A stretch of 64,000 bases of DNA, taken from JBMNMU01 sp050953505 (GTDB taxonomy: Bacteria; Bacillota; Clostridia; Peptostreptococcales; Anaerovoracaceae). The stretch spans positions 62,001-126,000 of the forward strand of contig JBMNMU010000001.1 of the NCBI GenBank assembly GCA_050953505.1, given 5' to 3'. The notes below the pieces were generated by a model. The model was not told where the DNA came from and did not search any database. It worked only from the letters and a program-made list of their open reading frames with translations. A program made the position numbers and the translations under genes. Shown here piece by piece: positions 16,872 through 25,501 of this stretch. Each line of letters opens with the position of its first letter. The stretch's first letter is position 1.

Positions 16872-17258
16872 ATGATTAATCTTCAAGTAGCAGCAGCAAT
16901 TATACGAAAAGAGGATAAGGTCCTGATTTGTCAAAGGGCAAAGGACGATGAGGCGGCCTTGCTTTGGGAATTTCCAGGAGGGAAACTAAAGAAGGGCGAA
17001 ACCCTGGAGGAGTGTGTCATTCGAGAAATTAAGGAAGAGCTCAATCTTGATATTAAAGTCCTAGATATATTCTTAGAGTTAAATTATCAATATATGGATA
17101 GAAGGTCACATTTCACATTTTTTGAAGCTGAAATTACAGGCGGTGAAATGGCTCTAAATGTCCATGAGGATATGGCATGGGCGCCTGTTCATACGCTGCA
17201 TCAATATGAATTTCTACCGGCAGATATTGACGTGATAAAAAAGCTCCAAGCAGTGTAA
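16872..17258 (+). CDS. mutT: MutT-type Nudix hydrolase
   Basis: 128 residues with a complete Nudix box: GGKLKKGETLEECVIREI then KEELN. The N-terminal VAAAIIRKEDKVLICQRA and WEFPGGK are typical of 8-oxo-dGTP diphosphatases that sanitise the nucleotide pool. AAGGGGAGC lies just upstream of the ATG. It ends directly at a 27-bp terminator-like palindrome. Other (d)NTP substrates cannot be excluded. Confidence 0.88.
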   Translation: MINLQVAAAIIRKEDKVLICQRAKDDEAALLWEFPGGKLKKGETLEECVIREIKEELNLDIKVLDIFLELNYQYMDRRSHFTFFEAEITGGEMALNVHEDMAWAPVHTLHQYEFLPADIDVIKKLQAV

Positions 17259-17326
17259 CAGCCAAAGACCGAGAGATGATTGGCCGTGGCCGTGGCCAAT
17301 CATCTCTCGGTCTTTGGCTGTTTTTT
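17259..17326 (+). terminator. 27-bp perfect hairpin terminator after mutT
   Basis: The 5' arm 17259-17285 starts CAGCCAAAGACC and the 3' arm 17294-17320 ends GGTCTTTGGCTG; loop GTGGCCGT; then TTTTTT. The arm core GGCCAATCATCTCTCGGTCT recurs three times near 58456-58568, so this is also a mobile or shared palindromic sequence. Confidence 0.9.
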
Positions 17327-17330
17327 CGCT

Positions 17331-17370
17331 AAAAACCCTTTTTTACCCGAGAAAGATAAAAAAGGGTTTT
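17331..17370. terminator. Second hairpin, convergent terminator
   Basis: AAAACCCTTTTTTA and TAAAAAAGGGTTTT form a 14-bp stem. Serves the minus-strand coat gene or both directions. Confidence 0.7.
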
Positions 17371-17411
17371 GAATTTTGAACCTCAAAGGAAGAAATTTTG
17401 AATATGTCTTC

Positions 17412-17984
17412 TTACTGTACTTGATACATCCCGTTGCTCTGCATATACTGGAAGATTTGTTCTCCGTGCTGCTGTTCTTCTTTTTGAATATGCTGCAGCG
17501 CTTGCCTTACAGCAGGATTAACTGATTCAAAGACAGCTATGTCATAAGTGCCAGAAACAAATTTTTCTGTAGCTAACAAATCGCTGCACATATATTTATC
17601 ATTTTTATTGTAGCCGCCACCAGTTGACTGTCCACCAGCTGACATTCCACCTGTGGACTGGCCTCCCGCAGATTGACTTTGACCGCCTGATTGACTTCCT
17701 CCACCCTGCTGGCCAGGGGATTGCTGTTGCATAGTGCTGGCCATGTTTTGCTGCATGGTGCCTTGCTGCTGCTGGCTTCCTTGTGACATGCTAGGCTGTC
17801 CACCTTGAAGGAACTGATTTACAGTATTTAAATGATTCTGCTCTTGACTTGCTAGGGTTGTAAAAAGCTGCTTTAGCTGTGGGCACTGTGTCTGTTGTGC
17901 ATATTTTGTGTATTTCTCAATACACACTTCTTCCATTTCTTTCTGATCCTCTAATAAAGTTCTTTCTTTTTGAGTTAATTGCAT
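17412..17984 (-). CDS. Ferritin-like spore coat protein (CotF/YhcQ-like) with Gln/Gly/Ser linker
   Basis: 190 residues from the ATG at 17984, which has GGAGGTG upstream; a longer in-frame start at 18032 lacks one. The N-terminal helical pair MQLTQKERTLLEDQKEMEE and SQEQNHLNTVNQF resembles coat protein F/ferritin-like proteins. Residues about 65-125 are a low-complexity linker rich in Gln, Gly and Ser, with GGQSTGG repeated. The C-terminal part (YMCSDLLATEKFVSGTYD, IQKEEQQHGEQIFQYM) has the second helical pair. Known: such proteins are structural parts of endospore coats. No iron-binding Glu set is obvious. Confidence 0.82.
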   Translation of the reverse strand: MQLTQKERTLLEDQKEMEEVCIEKYTKYAQQTQCPQLKQLFTTLASQEQNHLNTVNQFLQGGQPSMSQGSQQQQGTMQQNMASTMQQQSPGQQGGGSQSGGQSQSAGGQSTGGMSAGGQSTGGGYNKNDKYMCSDLLATEKFVSGTYDIAVFESVNPAVRQALQHIQKEEQQHGEQIFQYMQSNGMYQVQ

Positions 17985-18028
17985 AATAACACCTCCGTTT
18001 ATAGTTTGGATGGGAAGCGAAATATTAT

Positions 18029-18062
18029 GCAAAAAAAGCCCGAATAGCTCGAGCTTTTTTAT
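18029..18062 (-). terminator. Terminator of the rubredoxin-like gene
   Basis: Read on the minus strand: AAGCTCGAGCTATTCGGGCTT followed by T7. The stem is 8 bp with one mismatch. Confidence 0.65.
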
Positions 18063-18089
18063 GTAATTAATGTTATTTAATTTTAAAGT

Positions 18090-18422
18090 TTACCATTTAC
18101 CCTTATTCATGTGACCTGCAAGTTCAGCTTTACAGTCTTGTTTAATAGTCCAGGCTTTTTCTATTGCTTTTTGGAAAGTTGCAACACAAGGAGGATCTAA
18201 ATCAAGATCAATTCCTTCTTGAGCAAGCTCTACAATAGCCATAGTAAGGCTGATAATTTCCATATGAATGTCATTTGTGCGATCTGAAGAATAAACTTTT
18301 TGAGCTTCTTCGTCTGTTAGTTTGACAAATTTTTCTTTGGGTGCTCCACATTTTGGACATACATCAGGTGCTTCATCGTACTCATTAGTAAATCCACAAA
18401 CACCACATCTCCATAAAAACAT
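18090..18422 (-). CDS. Rubredoxin-like domain protein
   Basis: 110 residues. The N-terminal 40 residues form a rubredoxin-type knuckle pair, WRCGVCGF and VCPKCGAP, the iron ligands being four Cys. The remaining helical domain (NDIHMEIISLTMAIVELAQE) resembles a half ferritin-like bundle, but lacks an obvious di-iron EXXH set. Known relatives accompany oxidative-stress proteins in anaerobes and pass electrons to rubrerythrin-type peroxidases. The minus-strand promoter region upstream holds TATAAT at 18515-18520 (reverse). Confidence 0.8.
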   Translation of the reverse strand: MFLWRCGVCGFTNEYDEAPDVCPKCGAPKEKFVKLTDEEAQKVYSSDRTNDIHMEIISLTMAIVELAQEGIDLDLDPPCVATFQKAIEKAWTIKQDCKAELAGHMNKGKW

Positions 18423-18550
18423 TTTCTGTCTCCCTCCTACATTAAATCACCTAATTTTAAAAGAAAAAGTAGGTGAACACATGGTACAAATCACAATAGC
18501 TGATAATAGTTTATATTATACCACATGATTTTTTTACTAACCATATACTA

Positions 18551-18578
18551 TTTACTTTTTTACTCAGATTGTTATAAT
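18551..18578 (+). promoter_or_regulatory. Probable promoter of the ABC binding-protein gene
   Basis: TTTACT at 18551 and TATAAT at 18573 with 16-base spacing, 62 bases upstream of the GTG start. Confidence 0.5.
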
Positions 18579-18639
18579 GGTCTTATGAATTTTAAGACCA
18601 TTACAATATAAACAGAAAAGGAGATCATTCAAGGAAATC

Positions 18640-19854
18640 GTGATTAGAAAAAAAAGAAAATTAACTTTAGGCCTTTTGTTGGCTTTTACTATAAGCACTA
18701 TACTGTCCGGTTGTGCCACTTTCGACAATTTCAAAGAAGGCACATTGAGCCAGGCACAGGAAGCAGATAAACAAAACGAGACTGTAAAAATAGGTGTATT
18801 CCAGCCTCTTTCTGGGGAATATAAGGAATATGGAGAATTAGAAAAACGAGGCATCGAGCTAGCCCATAAGCTTTACCCGGAGGTCTTGGGAAAAAAAGTG
18901 GAGCTAGTCTATGGGGATAATAAGTCTGACGATGATGTAGCGGCGACTGTGGCCCAACAGCTTGTGAATAAGAAGGTTTCCGTGGTCCTTGGAAGCTACG
19001 GCAGCCACCTTTCCCTGGTAGGAGGAGATTATTTTGATGAAGCTAAAATTCCTGCCATCGCCATTTCATCCAGAAATCCATTGGTAACAAAAGGAAATGA
19101 ATACTATTTCAGAGTATCCTACCTGGAATCCTTTCAAGGCATTGCATTGGCAAAATATGCCTTTGAGGGACTGGAGGCCAGTAAGGTTGCAATACTCCAA
19201 GACATAGACGACGATCACATGGCACCGGTGGTAGAGGCCTTTTCTGAAAAGTTCGCCCTTCTCACCGAAGACGAAGAAGCTATTTTGAAGACTGAACAAT
19301 ATAAATCAGGGCAAACTGATTTTAAAAGACATTTATCTAGTATAAAAAACACCAATGCTGAGGTTGTTTTATTAGCCTGCTGCAATGCAACAGACGCAGC
19401 AACCATTATTAAACAAGCAAAAGAATTAGAAATGGATGCTACTTTCCTTGGTGTCCATGAATGGGAAGTGCCTGAATTCATCCAAGAGGGGGGCAAGGCT
19501 GTTGAAGATGTGAAGTTCACTACACTTTTTGACCCAGAGGCTGAGCCTACTGAAATGCGGCAGAGATTTTTGTCAGAATACAAAAAAGAGTATGGACAGG
19601 ATGCGGTTCCTGATAGTAGTGTTGCTTTAGGCTTTGATGCCTATCTGGTGGCAATTGATTCAATAAAAAGAGCGGGAACCTCTATAAATACTACTGCAAT
19701 TAAAGAAGAAATGGCCAAAATCCGGGATTTTGCCGGAGCTTCAGGTAATATCAGCTTTGATTTAAACGGGGATCCAGTTAAATCCGTCATTATTAAGACC
19801 ATTACAAATGGTGAATTTGTTTATACATATACGGTAGAGCCGGTATGGGAATAA
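18640..19854 (+). CDS. Branched-chain-amino-acid-type ABC substrate-binding lipoprotein
   Basis: 404 residues with a GTG start. A lipoprotein signal peptide ends in the lipobox LSGC (Cys25). The mature part is a periplasmic-binding-protein type I fold: VKIGVFQPLSGEYKEYGE, the first strand of LivJ-like receptors, then VVLGSYGSHLSLVGGDYF. Known: such lipoproteins bind branched-chain or other amino acids for a LivHMGF importer. No permease or ATPase genes are adjacent, so it is an orphan receptor here. AAGGAAAT precedes the start. Confidence 0.88.
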   Translation: MIRKKRKLTLGLLLAFTISTILSGCATFDNFKEGTLSQAQEADKQNETVKIGVFQPLSGEYKEYGELEKRGIELAHKLYPEVLGKKVELVYGDNKSDDDVAATVAQQLVNKKVSVVLGSYGSHLSLVGGDYFDEAKIPAIAISSRNPLVTKGNEYYFRVSYLESFQGIALAKYAFEGLEASKVAILQDIDDDHMAPVVEAFSEKFALLTEDEEAILKTEQYKSGQTDFKRHLSSIKNTNAEVVLLACCNATDAATIIKQAKELEMDATFLGVHEWEVPEFIQEGGKAVEDVKFTTLFDPEAEPTEMRQRFLSEYKKEYGQDAVPDSSVALGFDAYLVAIDSIKRAGTSINTTAIKEEMAKIRDFAGASGNISFDLNGDPVKSVIIKTITNGEFVYTYTVEPVWE

Positions 19855-19864
19855 GGAGGATACA

Positions 19865-20086
19865 ATGGAGGAAAAATTAAAAGATGCAATTGAAGTAATC
19901 AGGCCTTATCTTCAAAGGGATGGTGGAGATGTAGAATTTGTGGAGTACACAGAGGATAAGATTGTAAGAGTAAGGCTACAAGGAGCATGTCACGGTTGCC
20001 CTGGGGCTCAGATGACATTAAAAGGTGTAATAGAGCGTTTGCTGAAGGAAGAATATCCTGAAATTTCACATGTAGAGTCAGTATAA
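19865..20086 (+). CDS. NifU-like Nfu Fe-S scaffold domain protein
   Basis: 73 residues, the size of a stand-alone NifU C-terminal domain. CHGCPGA holds the CxxC that binds a [4Fe-4S] cluster; IRPYLQRDGGDVEFVE is the family signature. Known role: cluster carrier to apo-proteins. AGGAGG lies 6 bases upstream; only 10 bases separate it from the preceding gene, so they are probably co-transcribed. Confidence 0.93.
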   Translation: MEEKLKDAIEVIRPYLQRDGGDVEFVEYTEDKIVRVRLQGACHGCPGAQMTLKGVIERLLKEEYPEISHVESV

Positions 20087-20104
20087 GAATATAAAGAATG
20101 CATG

Positions 20105-20132
20105 GAGCTGTGGTTTTGCCGCGGCTCTTTTG
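20105..20132 (+). terminator. Terminator after nfu
   Basis: GAGCTGTGG and CCGCGGCTC pair (two G-U) around TTTTG, followed by TTTT. Confidence 0.75.
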
Positions 20133-20195
20133 GTATAATGGAAAATGTTGCATAGGTTATAACATAAGAAGTAATAAAGTTAAAATTGGTGATTT

Positions 20196-21428
20196 ATGAG
20201 TAAATATTTTGATAAGAACAAAGGAAAAAAGAGAGCTGTCGTTGTTTTAGGCATTTTAGTTGTTATATTAGCATTTGCCATGATTTCTCCGCCCTTGATG
20301 CAGGGGAGTAGCGGTGAGAATACGGAGCCTGTTATCCCTGATCCGCCGGAGGTGGAAGAGGCGATAGCATTGAGCATTGCAGCGGTTGGGGATGTCATGG
20401 TTCACAAGCCACAGCTGGCGGCCCAATATAATGGAGAAACGGGAACTTACTCCTTTACTAACAATTTTCAGTATATAAAGGAATATATATCTGCTGCCGA
20501 TTTAGCTCTTTGTAACGTTGAAACAACCTTCGCTGGTGGAACCTATTCAGGCTACCCTGTATTTAACGCCCCTGACTCATTAGCTACTGCGTTAAAAGAG
20601 GCGGGCTTTGATGTGGCCCTGACAGCGAATAATCATATAATGGACAAGGGTTTATCGGGAATGAAAAGAACCCTTGAGGTTCTTAGGGAAGAAGGGCTAA
20701 AGACCGCAGGCACTCAGCTTGAAGGGGAAAAGAATTATACCATTCTAGATGTGAAGGACGTAAAAATCGGTATCGTAGCCTATGGCTATGAAACCTCCAA
20801 TGTGAATGGGAGACCTACTATAAACGGCAACTATGTCCCGGATGAAGCCCTTCCTTTATTAAATACCTTTAACTATACCACCCTTGATCAGGACTTGGAA
20901 AAGGTAAGACAAAGCATCCAGGCGGCTAGAGCTGATGGAGCTGAGCTAGTAATTTGCTATTACCATTGGGGCGAGGAATATCAGCGTTCCCCCAATGACT
21001 ACCAGGTTTATATGGCGAGGCAGACAGCCTCCTTTGGAGCAGACATCATCTTTGCTTCCCACCCACATGTCTTGCAGGGAATGGAAATCTTGGTAGATGA
21101 GAACTCTGGTAAAGAAGTGCCCGTCTTTTATTCTATGGGGAATTTTATCTCAAACCAAAGAGCCGAAACCTTAAATAATAGATACACAGAACAGGGGATG
21201 ATTGCCCAAGTAAATCTTGAATATATGAAGAGTACACAGGAAATCCTATCATTAAAAATGAGTGTGATGCCTACTTGGGTAGACAAATATCGTAAGGGCG
21301 GTAAAGACATTTATTCCATTATTCCATTGGACGAAAACCTTGACCAAAACCCTACCCTGGCAGAATCCGGCCATTTAAATAGAGCCAAACAGGCCTTAGA
21401 AGACATCAAAGCCCTTTTAGGCGAGTGA
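20196..21428 (+). CDS. CapA-family poly-gamma-glutamate synthesis-type protein
   Basis: 410 residues. An N-terminal membrane anchor (about 13-33) is followed by a calcineurin-like CapA domain. Seen: AAVGDVMVH, NVETTFAGG, LTANNHIMDKG, YYHWGEEYQ, HPHVLQGME and YSMGNFISN. Known: CapA proteins act in export or attachment of poly-gamma-glutamate capsule, but many homologues lie outside cap operons, as here. Extracytoplasmic, membrane-anchored. It ends beside two inverted copies of the RAYT-type repeat. Confidence 0.88.
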   Translation: MSKYFDKNKGKKRAVVVLGILVVILAFAMISPPLMQGSSGENTEPVIPDPPEVEEAIALSIAAVGDVMVHKPQLAAQYNGETGTYSFTNNFQYIKEYISAADLALCNVETTFAGGTYSGYPVFNAPDSLATALKEAGFDVALTANNHIMDKGLSGMKRTLEVLREEGLKTAGTQLEGEKNYTILDVKDVKIGIVAYGYETSNVNGRPTINGNYVPDEALPLLNTFNYTTLDQDLEKVRQSIQAARADGAELVICYYHWGEEYQRSPNDYQVYMARQTASFGADIIFASHPHVLQGMEILVDENSGKEVPVFYSMGNFISNQRAETLNNRYTEQGMIAQVNLEYMKSTQEILSLKMSVMPTWVDKYRKGGKDIYSIIPLDENLDQNPTLAESGHLNRAKQALEDIKALLGE

Positions 21429-21444
21429 TGGTGTCGGCGAGTAA

Positions 21445-21510
21445 TGGTGTCTGACACCTTTTCCAACTTGAAACACGCAACCCCTTGCAATGGCTCATTC
21501 CCATTTTGGA
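21445..21510 (-). repeat. RAYT-type repeat, inverted truncated copy 9
   Basis: GGTGTCTGACACCTTTTCCA, ACTTGAAACACGCAACCCCT and TTGCAATGGCTCATTCC follow in reverse order relative to copies 1-8. The far end is missing. It carries a head-like palindrome where the tail stem should be. Confidence 0.75.
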
Positions 21511-21541
21511 AATGTAAAAAAGGTGTATAGTATATTGTATT

Positions 21542-21640
21542 AAGTTGGAAAATGCGTCTGGCACCTTTTCCAACTTAAAGAACCAGATCCCTTGCAATCT
21601 CACAATTTCTGCTTGATTTTTAGATTTGGTGTCTGACACC
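21542..21640 (-). repeat. RAYT-type repeat, inverted full copy 10
   Basis: Complete reverse-complement unit: AAGTTGGAAAATGCGTCTGG, TTTTCCAACTT, CCCTTGCAA, and the head GGTGTCTGACACC at 21628-21640, 15 bases before the pepV start. Confidence 0.88.
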
Positions 21641-21655
21641 AAGAAAGGAAGAATT

Positions 21656-23113
21656 ATGAAGTATTTAGATTTAATAAGTGAATATAAGGATGAAATGGTA
21701 AGGACGCTTCAGGAGCTGATTTCCATAAGAAGTGTGGCGGATGAAGCGTCGGAAGGTGCGCCCTTTGGTAAGGGTGTACAGGAAGCCTTTGAATATATGC
21801 TGAAGAGAGGAAAAGAGGAAGGCTTCCTGATTGAAAATGTAGACAACTACGGCGGTCATATTGAATTTGGTGGGTATACCCTGGACAGTGAAGGCCAAAT
21901 CGCTGAAAGAAGTGAGGAAATCATGGGAATTCTAGGACACTTAGATGTGGTACCTGAGGGGAAGGACTGGGATTATGACCCTTACGGTGGCGAAATTGTG
22001 GATGGAAGGATTTACGGCCGGGGGGCTATTGATGATAAAGGGCCCACTGTTGCAGCCTTTTATGCGATGAAGGCATTAAAGGATTCTGGATTTATCCCAG
22101 CAAAAAAGGTTAGACTGATTCTTGGCCTTGATGAGGAAACTGGTTGGAAGGGCATGGATTATTACTTAAATAAAGTGGAAGCGCCTACTTTTGGTTTTAC
22201 CCCTGATGGAGAATTCCCAGCAATTCATGGAGAGATGGGCATTTTGATTTTTGATTTGGTAAAAAAGCTGAACAAATCTTCTGCCAATGCCAAGGGCGTC
22301 CGTCTAAGAAGCATCACTGGAGGTAATGCAGCAAATATGGTGGCAGATCATGCTCGTGCTGTGCTAATGGCTGAGTCCTATGACGACATCAGGCAAAAGC
22401 TGGAGGAATACAAAACAAAAACAGGGTATGAGCTAAAGGCAAAGGGCATAGGTAAGACCCTAGAAATTACCGCCCAGGGGAAATCCTCCCATGGAGCCAG
22501 GCCTGGCACCGGACTTAACGCCATCTCCGTATTAATGAAGTTTTTAAGCGAAATCACCTTTGAAAATGAAGATGTTAACGACTTTATTGAATTCTATGAG
22601 ACACATATAGGCTTCGATCTTTGCGGGGAAAAACTAGGCTGCGGCCTTTATGATGAGCCCTCTGGAAAGCTGATTCTCAACGTAGGGATGATTCATGTTG
22701 ATGATGAAGCGGCAAGGCTAACCATCAATATTAGATATCCTGTCACAATGAACGACGATACGGTTTATGATGGAATACTTCCCATTATTGATAAATACAA
22801 CATGGGGATCGTTAAAGAAAGTCACCAGGAGCCTATTTATGTGCCTAAGGATGATGAAATGGTATGTACCCTTATGGATGTCTATAAAAAGCACACCAAT
22901 GATAAGACATGCCAGCCTTTAGTAATCGGCGGAGGGACCTACGCCAGAGCAGTAAAGAATACCATTGCTTTTGGAGCTACCTTCCCTGGAGAGCCGGAGC
23001 TTGCTCACCAGAAAAATGAGTACATTTCAATAGAAAGTCTGGTGAAAATAACGCAAATCTATGCCGACGCCATTTATGAGTTGACAAAGTGCACAAATGA
23101 CCCTATACTTTAA
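21656..23113 (+). CDS. pepV: PepV-type M20 dipeptidase
   Basis: 485 residues. The first zinc-site motif is GHLDVVPEG, then YGRGAIDDKGP, GLDEETGWKG (catalytic Glu) and HGARPGTG in the lid domain. Family: PepV/Sapep, which cleaves dipeptides at the N-terminal residue. The ATG at 21656 is chosen because GAAAGGAAG lies 6 bases upstream; a longer in-frame start at 21626 would be inside repeat copy 10. No signal peptide; cytoplasmic peptide utilisation fits an amino-acid-fermenting lifestyle. Confidence 0.92.
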   Translation: MKYLDLISEYKDEMVRTLQELISIRSVADEASEGAPFGKGVQEAFEYMLKRGKEEGFLIENVDNYGGHIEFGGYTLDSEGQIAERSEEIMGILGHLDVVPEGKDWDYDPYGGEIVDGRIYGRGAIDDKGPTVAAFYAMKALKDSGFIPAKKVRLILGLDEETGWKGMDYYLNKVEAPTFGFTPDGEFPAIHGEMGILIFDLVKKLNKSSANAKGVRLRSITGGNAANMVADHARAVLMAESYDDIRQKLEEYKTKTGYELKAKGIGKTLEITAQGKSSHGARPGTGLNAISVLMKFLSEITFENEDVNDFIEFYETHIGFDLCGEKLGCGLYDEPSGKLILNVGMIHVDDEAARLTINIRYPVTMNDDTVYDGILPIIDKYNMGIVKESHQEPIYVPKDDEMVCTLMDVYKKHTNDKTCQPLVIGGGTYARAVKNTIAFGATFPGEPELAHQKNEYISIESLVKITQIYADAIYELTKCTNDPIL

Positions 23114-23122
23114 TTATAGATC

Positions 23123-23247
23123 TGTTTCAGGGCGAGGTGAAAGTCCTCACCGGCGGTAAAAAGCTATAAGCTTCGAGTCCGCGAGCCATTTTGGTTGAAT
23201 CGGTTAGATTCCGATACCGACGGTATAGTCCGGATGAAAGAAACACA
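23123..23247 (+). ncRNA. FMN riboswitch (RFN element)
   Basis: Hallmark segments are present in order: TTCAGGGCGAGGTGAAAGTC, CACCGGCGGTA, GTCCGCGAGCC, ACCGACGGTATAGTCCGGAT and GAAAGAA. It lies 160 bases upstream of ribU and is followed by a strong terminator hairpin, so it probably shuts off transcription when FMN is bound. Confidence 0.96.
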
Positions 23248-23274
23248 GACTGGAAGTATTTCCTATGAAGTGAG

Positions 23275-23303
23275 CCTTGAATGTTATCATTCAAGGTTTT
23301 TTT
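23275..23303 (+). terminator. Expression-platform terminator of the FMN riboswitch
   Basis: Arms CCTTGAATG and CATTCAAGG, loop TTAT, then T7. Confidence 0.93.
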
Positions 23304-23408
23304 ATGCAGATAATGTCATAGGAGGGAAATTTCCAAGAATGACCTGGCAGATTCCGAATATCAATTTGGCTCGGAGAAACTCTGAGCAATTAAGGAGGAA
23401 TTTGAAAA

Positions 23409-23951
23409 ATGAGCAATCGATCACAAAAAATTACGAAGTTAACAAAAATGGGGATGCTGGCGGCCATATCAGTGGTATTGGTTTACTTTATCCACTTCCC
23501 GATATTTCCAGCAGTGCCTTTTCTGGAATATGACCCGGCAGATATTTCTATATTTATAGGAACTTTTGCTTTTGGACCTCTTGCAGGCTTTGCCCTTACG
23601 GTTATAGTTTCCGTGGTACAAGGTTTAACGGTGAGTGCCCACAGCGGATTTTATGGTATACTCATGCATATTATTGCCACCGGATCCTTTGTTTTAGTTG
23701 CGGGAAATATTTATAAAAGAAATAAAACGAGAAAGTCAGCTGTCATTGCACTAGCTTGCGGAACCGTGACCATGGTAGTGGTAATGTTCTTTGCCAACCT
23801 TGTTATTACGCCGCTGTTTATGGGGGCTCCAAGGGATGTGATTATGGCCCTGATGCCATTTATTCTAGCATTTAACTTTGTTAAGGCTGGGATAAACTCT
23901 GTAATTACCTTCCTATTATATAAAAGGATTTCCCGTTTTCTTCACAAATAA
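23409..23951 (+). CDS. ribU: Riboflavin ECF transporter S component
   Basis: 180 residues, about six membrane helices. Seen: FPIFPAVPFLEYDPADI, the signature riboflavin-binding region of RibU, and PFILAFNFVKAGINS near the end. It binds riboflavin and works with a shared ECF energising module (EcfA, A', T) encoded elsewhere. AAGGAGG lies 9 bases upstream of the ATG. Control by the upstream FMN riboswitch confirms the substrate. Confidence 0.95.
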   Translation: MSNRSQKITKLTKMGMLAAISVVLVYFIHFPIFPAVPFLEYDPADISIFIGTFAFGPLAGFALTVIVSVVQGLTVSAHSGFYGILMHIIATGSFVLVAGNIYKRNKTRKSAVIALACGTVTMVVVMFFANLVITPLFMGAPRDVIMALMPFILAFNFVKAGINSVITFLLYKRISRFLHK

Positions 23952-23977
23952 GGCCTTTGGCCATGAAAGCAAATTGT

Positions 23978-24005
23978 TTGAATATGTCCATACATATGGT
24001 ACAAT
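23978..24005 (+). promoter_or_regulatory. Promoter of the tsa operon
   Basis: TTGAAT at 23978 and TACAAT at 24000, spacing 16. Confidence 0.6.
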
Positions 24006-24008
24006 ATA

Positions 24009-24039
24009 GTATCAGGCGCGTTTCGTTACCGCCTGATAC
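24009..24039 (+). other. 10-bp hairpin at the 5' end of the tsaE message
   Basis: GTATCAGGCG pairs with CGCCTGATAC, 11-base loop. It sits where the transcript should begin, then TTTCGC. It could stabilise the mRNA or be a weak ribU terminator. Confidence 0.6.
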
Positions 24040-24077
24040 TTTCGCTATTTGAGCAAAAAAATATAAAGGGTGAACCA

Positions 24078-24500
24078 ATGAAAAAGATTATTGAAAACCT
24101 TGAAGAAACCAGGGCCTTTGGGCTTGAACTTGCAAAGAATTTAAAGCAGGGTGACATAATAGCTCTTATAGGCAACCTGGGAACAGGAAAAACAACCCTT
24201 ACAAAATCCATAGCCGAAGGATTAGGAATTACAGAAATGATCACAAGTCCTACCTTTACCATCGTTCAAGAATACCATGAGGGGAGACTTCCCCTTTATC
24301 ATTTTGATGTTTACAGAATCAATCATGTGGAAGAAATGTACGAGCTGGGTTATGAGGAATATTTTTTCGGAAAAGGGGTCTGCATCATTGAATGGGCCGA
24401 CCTTATCATGGATATTATTCCAAAGGGAGCTATCGTGATCAATATTGAGTATGGTGATAAAGAAGACCAGCGAATTTATCATGTAACAGTTGCAACATAA
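24078..24500 (+). CDS. tsaE: tRNA t6A synthesis ATPase TsaE
   Basis: 140 residues. Walker A GNLGTGKTTL, TSPTFTIVQEY, YHFDVYRI and IIEWAD are the YjeE/TsaE signature. Known: TsaE with TsaB and TsaD transfers threonylcarbamoyl to A37 of ANN-decoding tRNAs; TsaE ATPase resets the complex. First gene of the cluster tsaE-tsaB-rimI-small ORF-tsaD. GGGTGAA precedes the ATG. Confidence 0.95.
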   Translation: MKKIIENLEETRAFGLELAKNLKQGDIIALIGNLGTGKTTLTKSIAEGLGITEMITSPTFTIVQEYHEGRLPLYHFDVYRINHVEEMYELGYEEYFFGKGVCIIEWADLIMDIIPKGAIVINIEYGDKEDQRIYHVTVAT

Positions 24501-24536
24501 ATTAATAGCAACAAGAAACGAGGCGAATATAATAGA

Positions 24537-25388
24537 ATGAATATACTTGCAATAGAAACCACCGGGCAGGAAGCATCTGTGGCGATTATAAATAACCAAG
24601 GATTGGTAGGGGAAGAAATCTCGACACAAAAGCTAAATCACCTTCAAAACCTGATGCCAATGGTTGATAAATTACTCGAAAAATGTCGATTGACGATAGA
24701 CGATTTGTCGCTTATTGCAGTATCTGAGGGGCCCGGGTCCTTTACTGGTATACGAATCGGTATTGCTTCTGCTAGGGCATTGGCACAAGTTTTAGAAATC
24801 CACACCATTAGCGTACCGACCCTTAAATCCTTTGCCTATCATTTACCGGATTACAAAGGGATTATTTGCCCCATCTTTGATGCCCGAAGAAACCAAGTCT
24901 ATGGTGCAGCCTTCCAATGGGGAGAGGATGGCTCTATTCAAGAGCTGGTGCCGGGGGCAGCTTATGATTTAGAGGAGCTGCTGGCAAGGCTAGAAGAGAC
25001 AGAGCCAAAGGCCAAAGATACCTCTAAGGAGATCACCTTTTTTGGGGACGGCATTGATAAGTATAGGGAAGAAATCCTTGCCTGGCAAAGCTCACTGCAT
25101 GATGCAATGCATAATTCAATGCAAAGCTCACTGCATGATGCAATGCATAATTCAATTCAAAGCTCACTGGAAGGCCCAATTCAAAGCTCACTGGAAGGCT
25201 CATCGTTAAACGACAATATACGCGTTCTGTTTGCAGAAGAAGATATAATGCATCAAAAAGCCTCCTCTGTCGCTAAATTAGCGTATGAGATCTATACAAC
25301 AGAAGGGGCAACAAAAACCTATTTGGAGTTGACGCCTGTTTATATGAGAAAATCTGAGGCAGAAAGAAAATTAGAAAAAAACTCCTAG
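24537..25388 (+). CDS. tsaB: tRNA t6A synthesis protein TsaB with a repeat insertion
   Basis: 283 residues; usual TsaB is about 230-240. The N-terminal MNILAIETTGQEASVAI, EGPGSFTGIRIG and IFDARRNQVYGA identify it. It forms the non-catalytic scaffold dimer with TsaD. The extra length comes from a tandem repeat at about residues 184-223: QSSLHDAMHNSM twice, then QSSLEGPI-type units. The insertion is in frame and does not touch the conserved N-terminal domain. 36 bases after tsaE, same direction. Confidence 0.94.
   Translation: MNILAIETTGQEASVAIINNQGLVGEEISTQKLNHLQNLMPMVDKLLEKCRLTIDDLSLIAVSEGPGSFTGIRIGIASARALAQVLEIHTISVPTLKSFAYHLPDYKGIICPIFDARRNQVYGAAFQWGEDGSIQELVPGAAYDLEELLARLEETEPKAKDTSKEITFFGDGIDKYREEILAWQSSLHDAMHNSMQSSLHDAMHNSIQSSLEGPIQSSLEGSSLNDNIRVLFAEEDIMHQKASSVAKLAYEIYTTEGATKTYLELTPVYMRKSEAERKLEKNS
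25086..25205 (+). repeat. In-frame tandem repeat within tsaB
   Basis: Two 36-bp units starting CAAAGCTCACTGCATGATGC followed by two 24-bp units starting CAAAGCTCACTGGAAGGC. Nearly identical copies imply recent slippage. Confidence 0.92.
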
Positions 25389-25501
25389 GACTTGTAAGGT
25401 ATTTATCTTACTACTTTGTACCTATTACTTTTTTCTTATTAATAGATATTAAATTTACAGATGGGGATATACTAGAACTTTAAAACGGGGGATTAGAGTC
25501 A

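Noticed and set aside
23195..23533. 112-aa ORF across the FMN riboswitch
   Set aside because: Lies over the riboswitch, its terminator and the ribU start in another frame.
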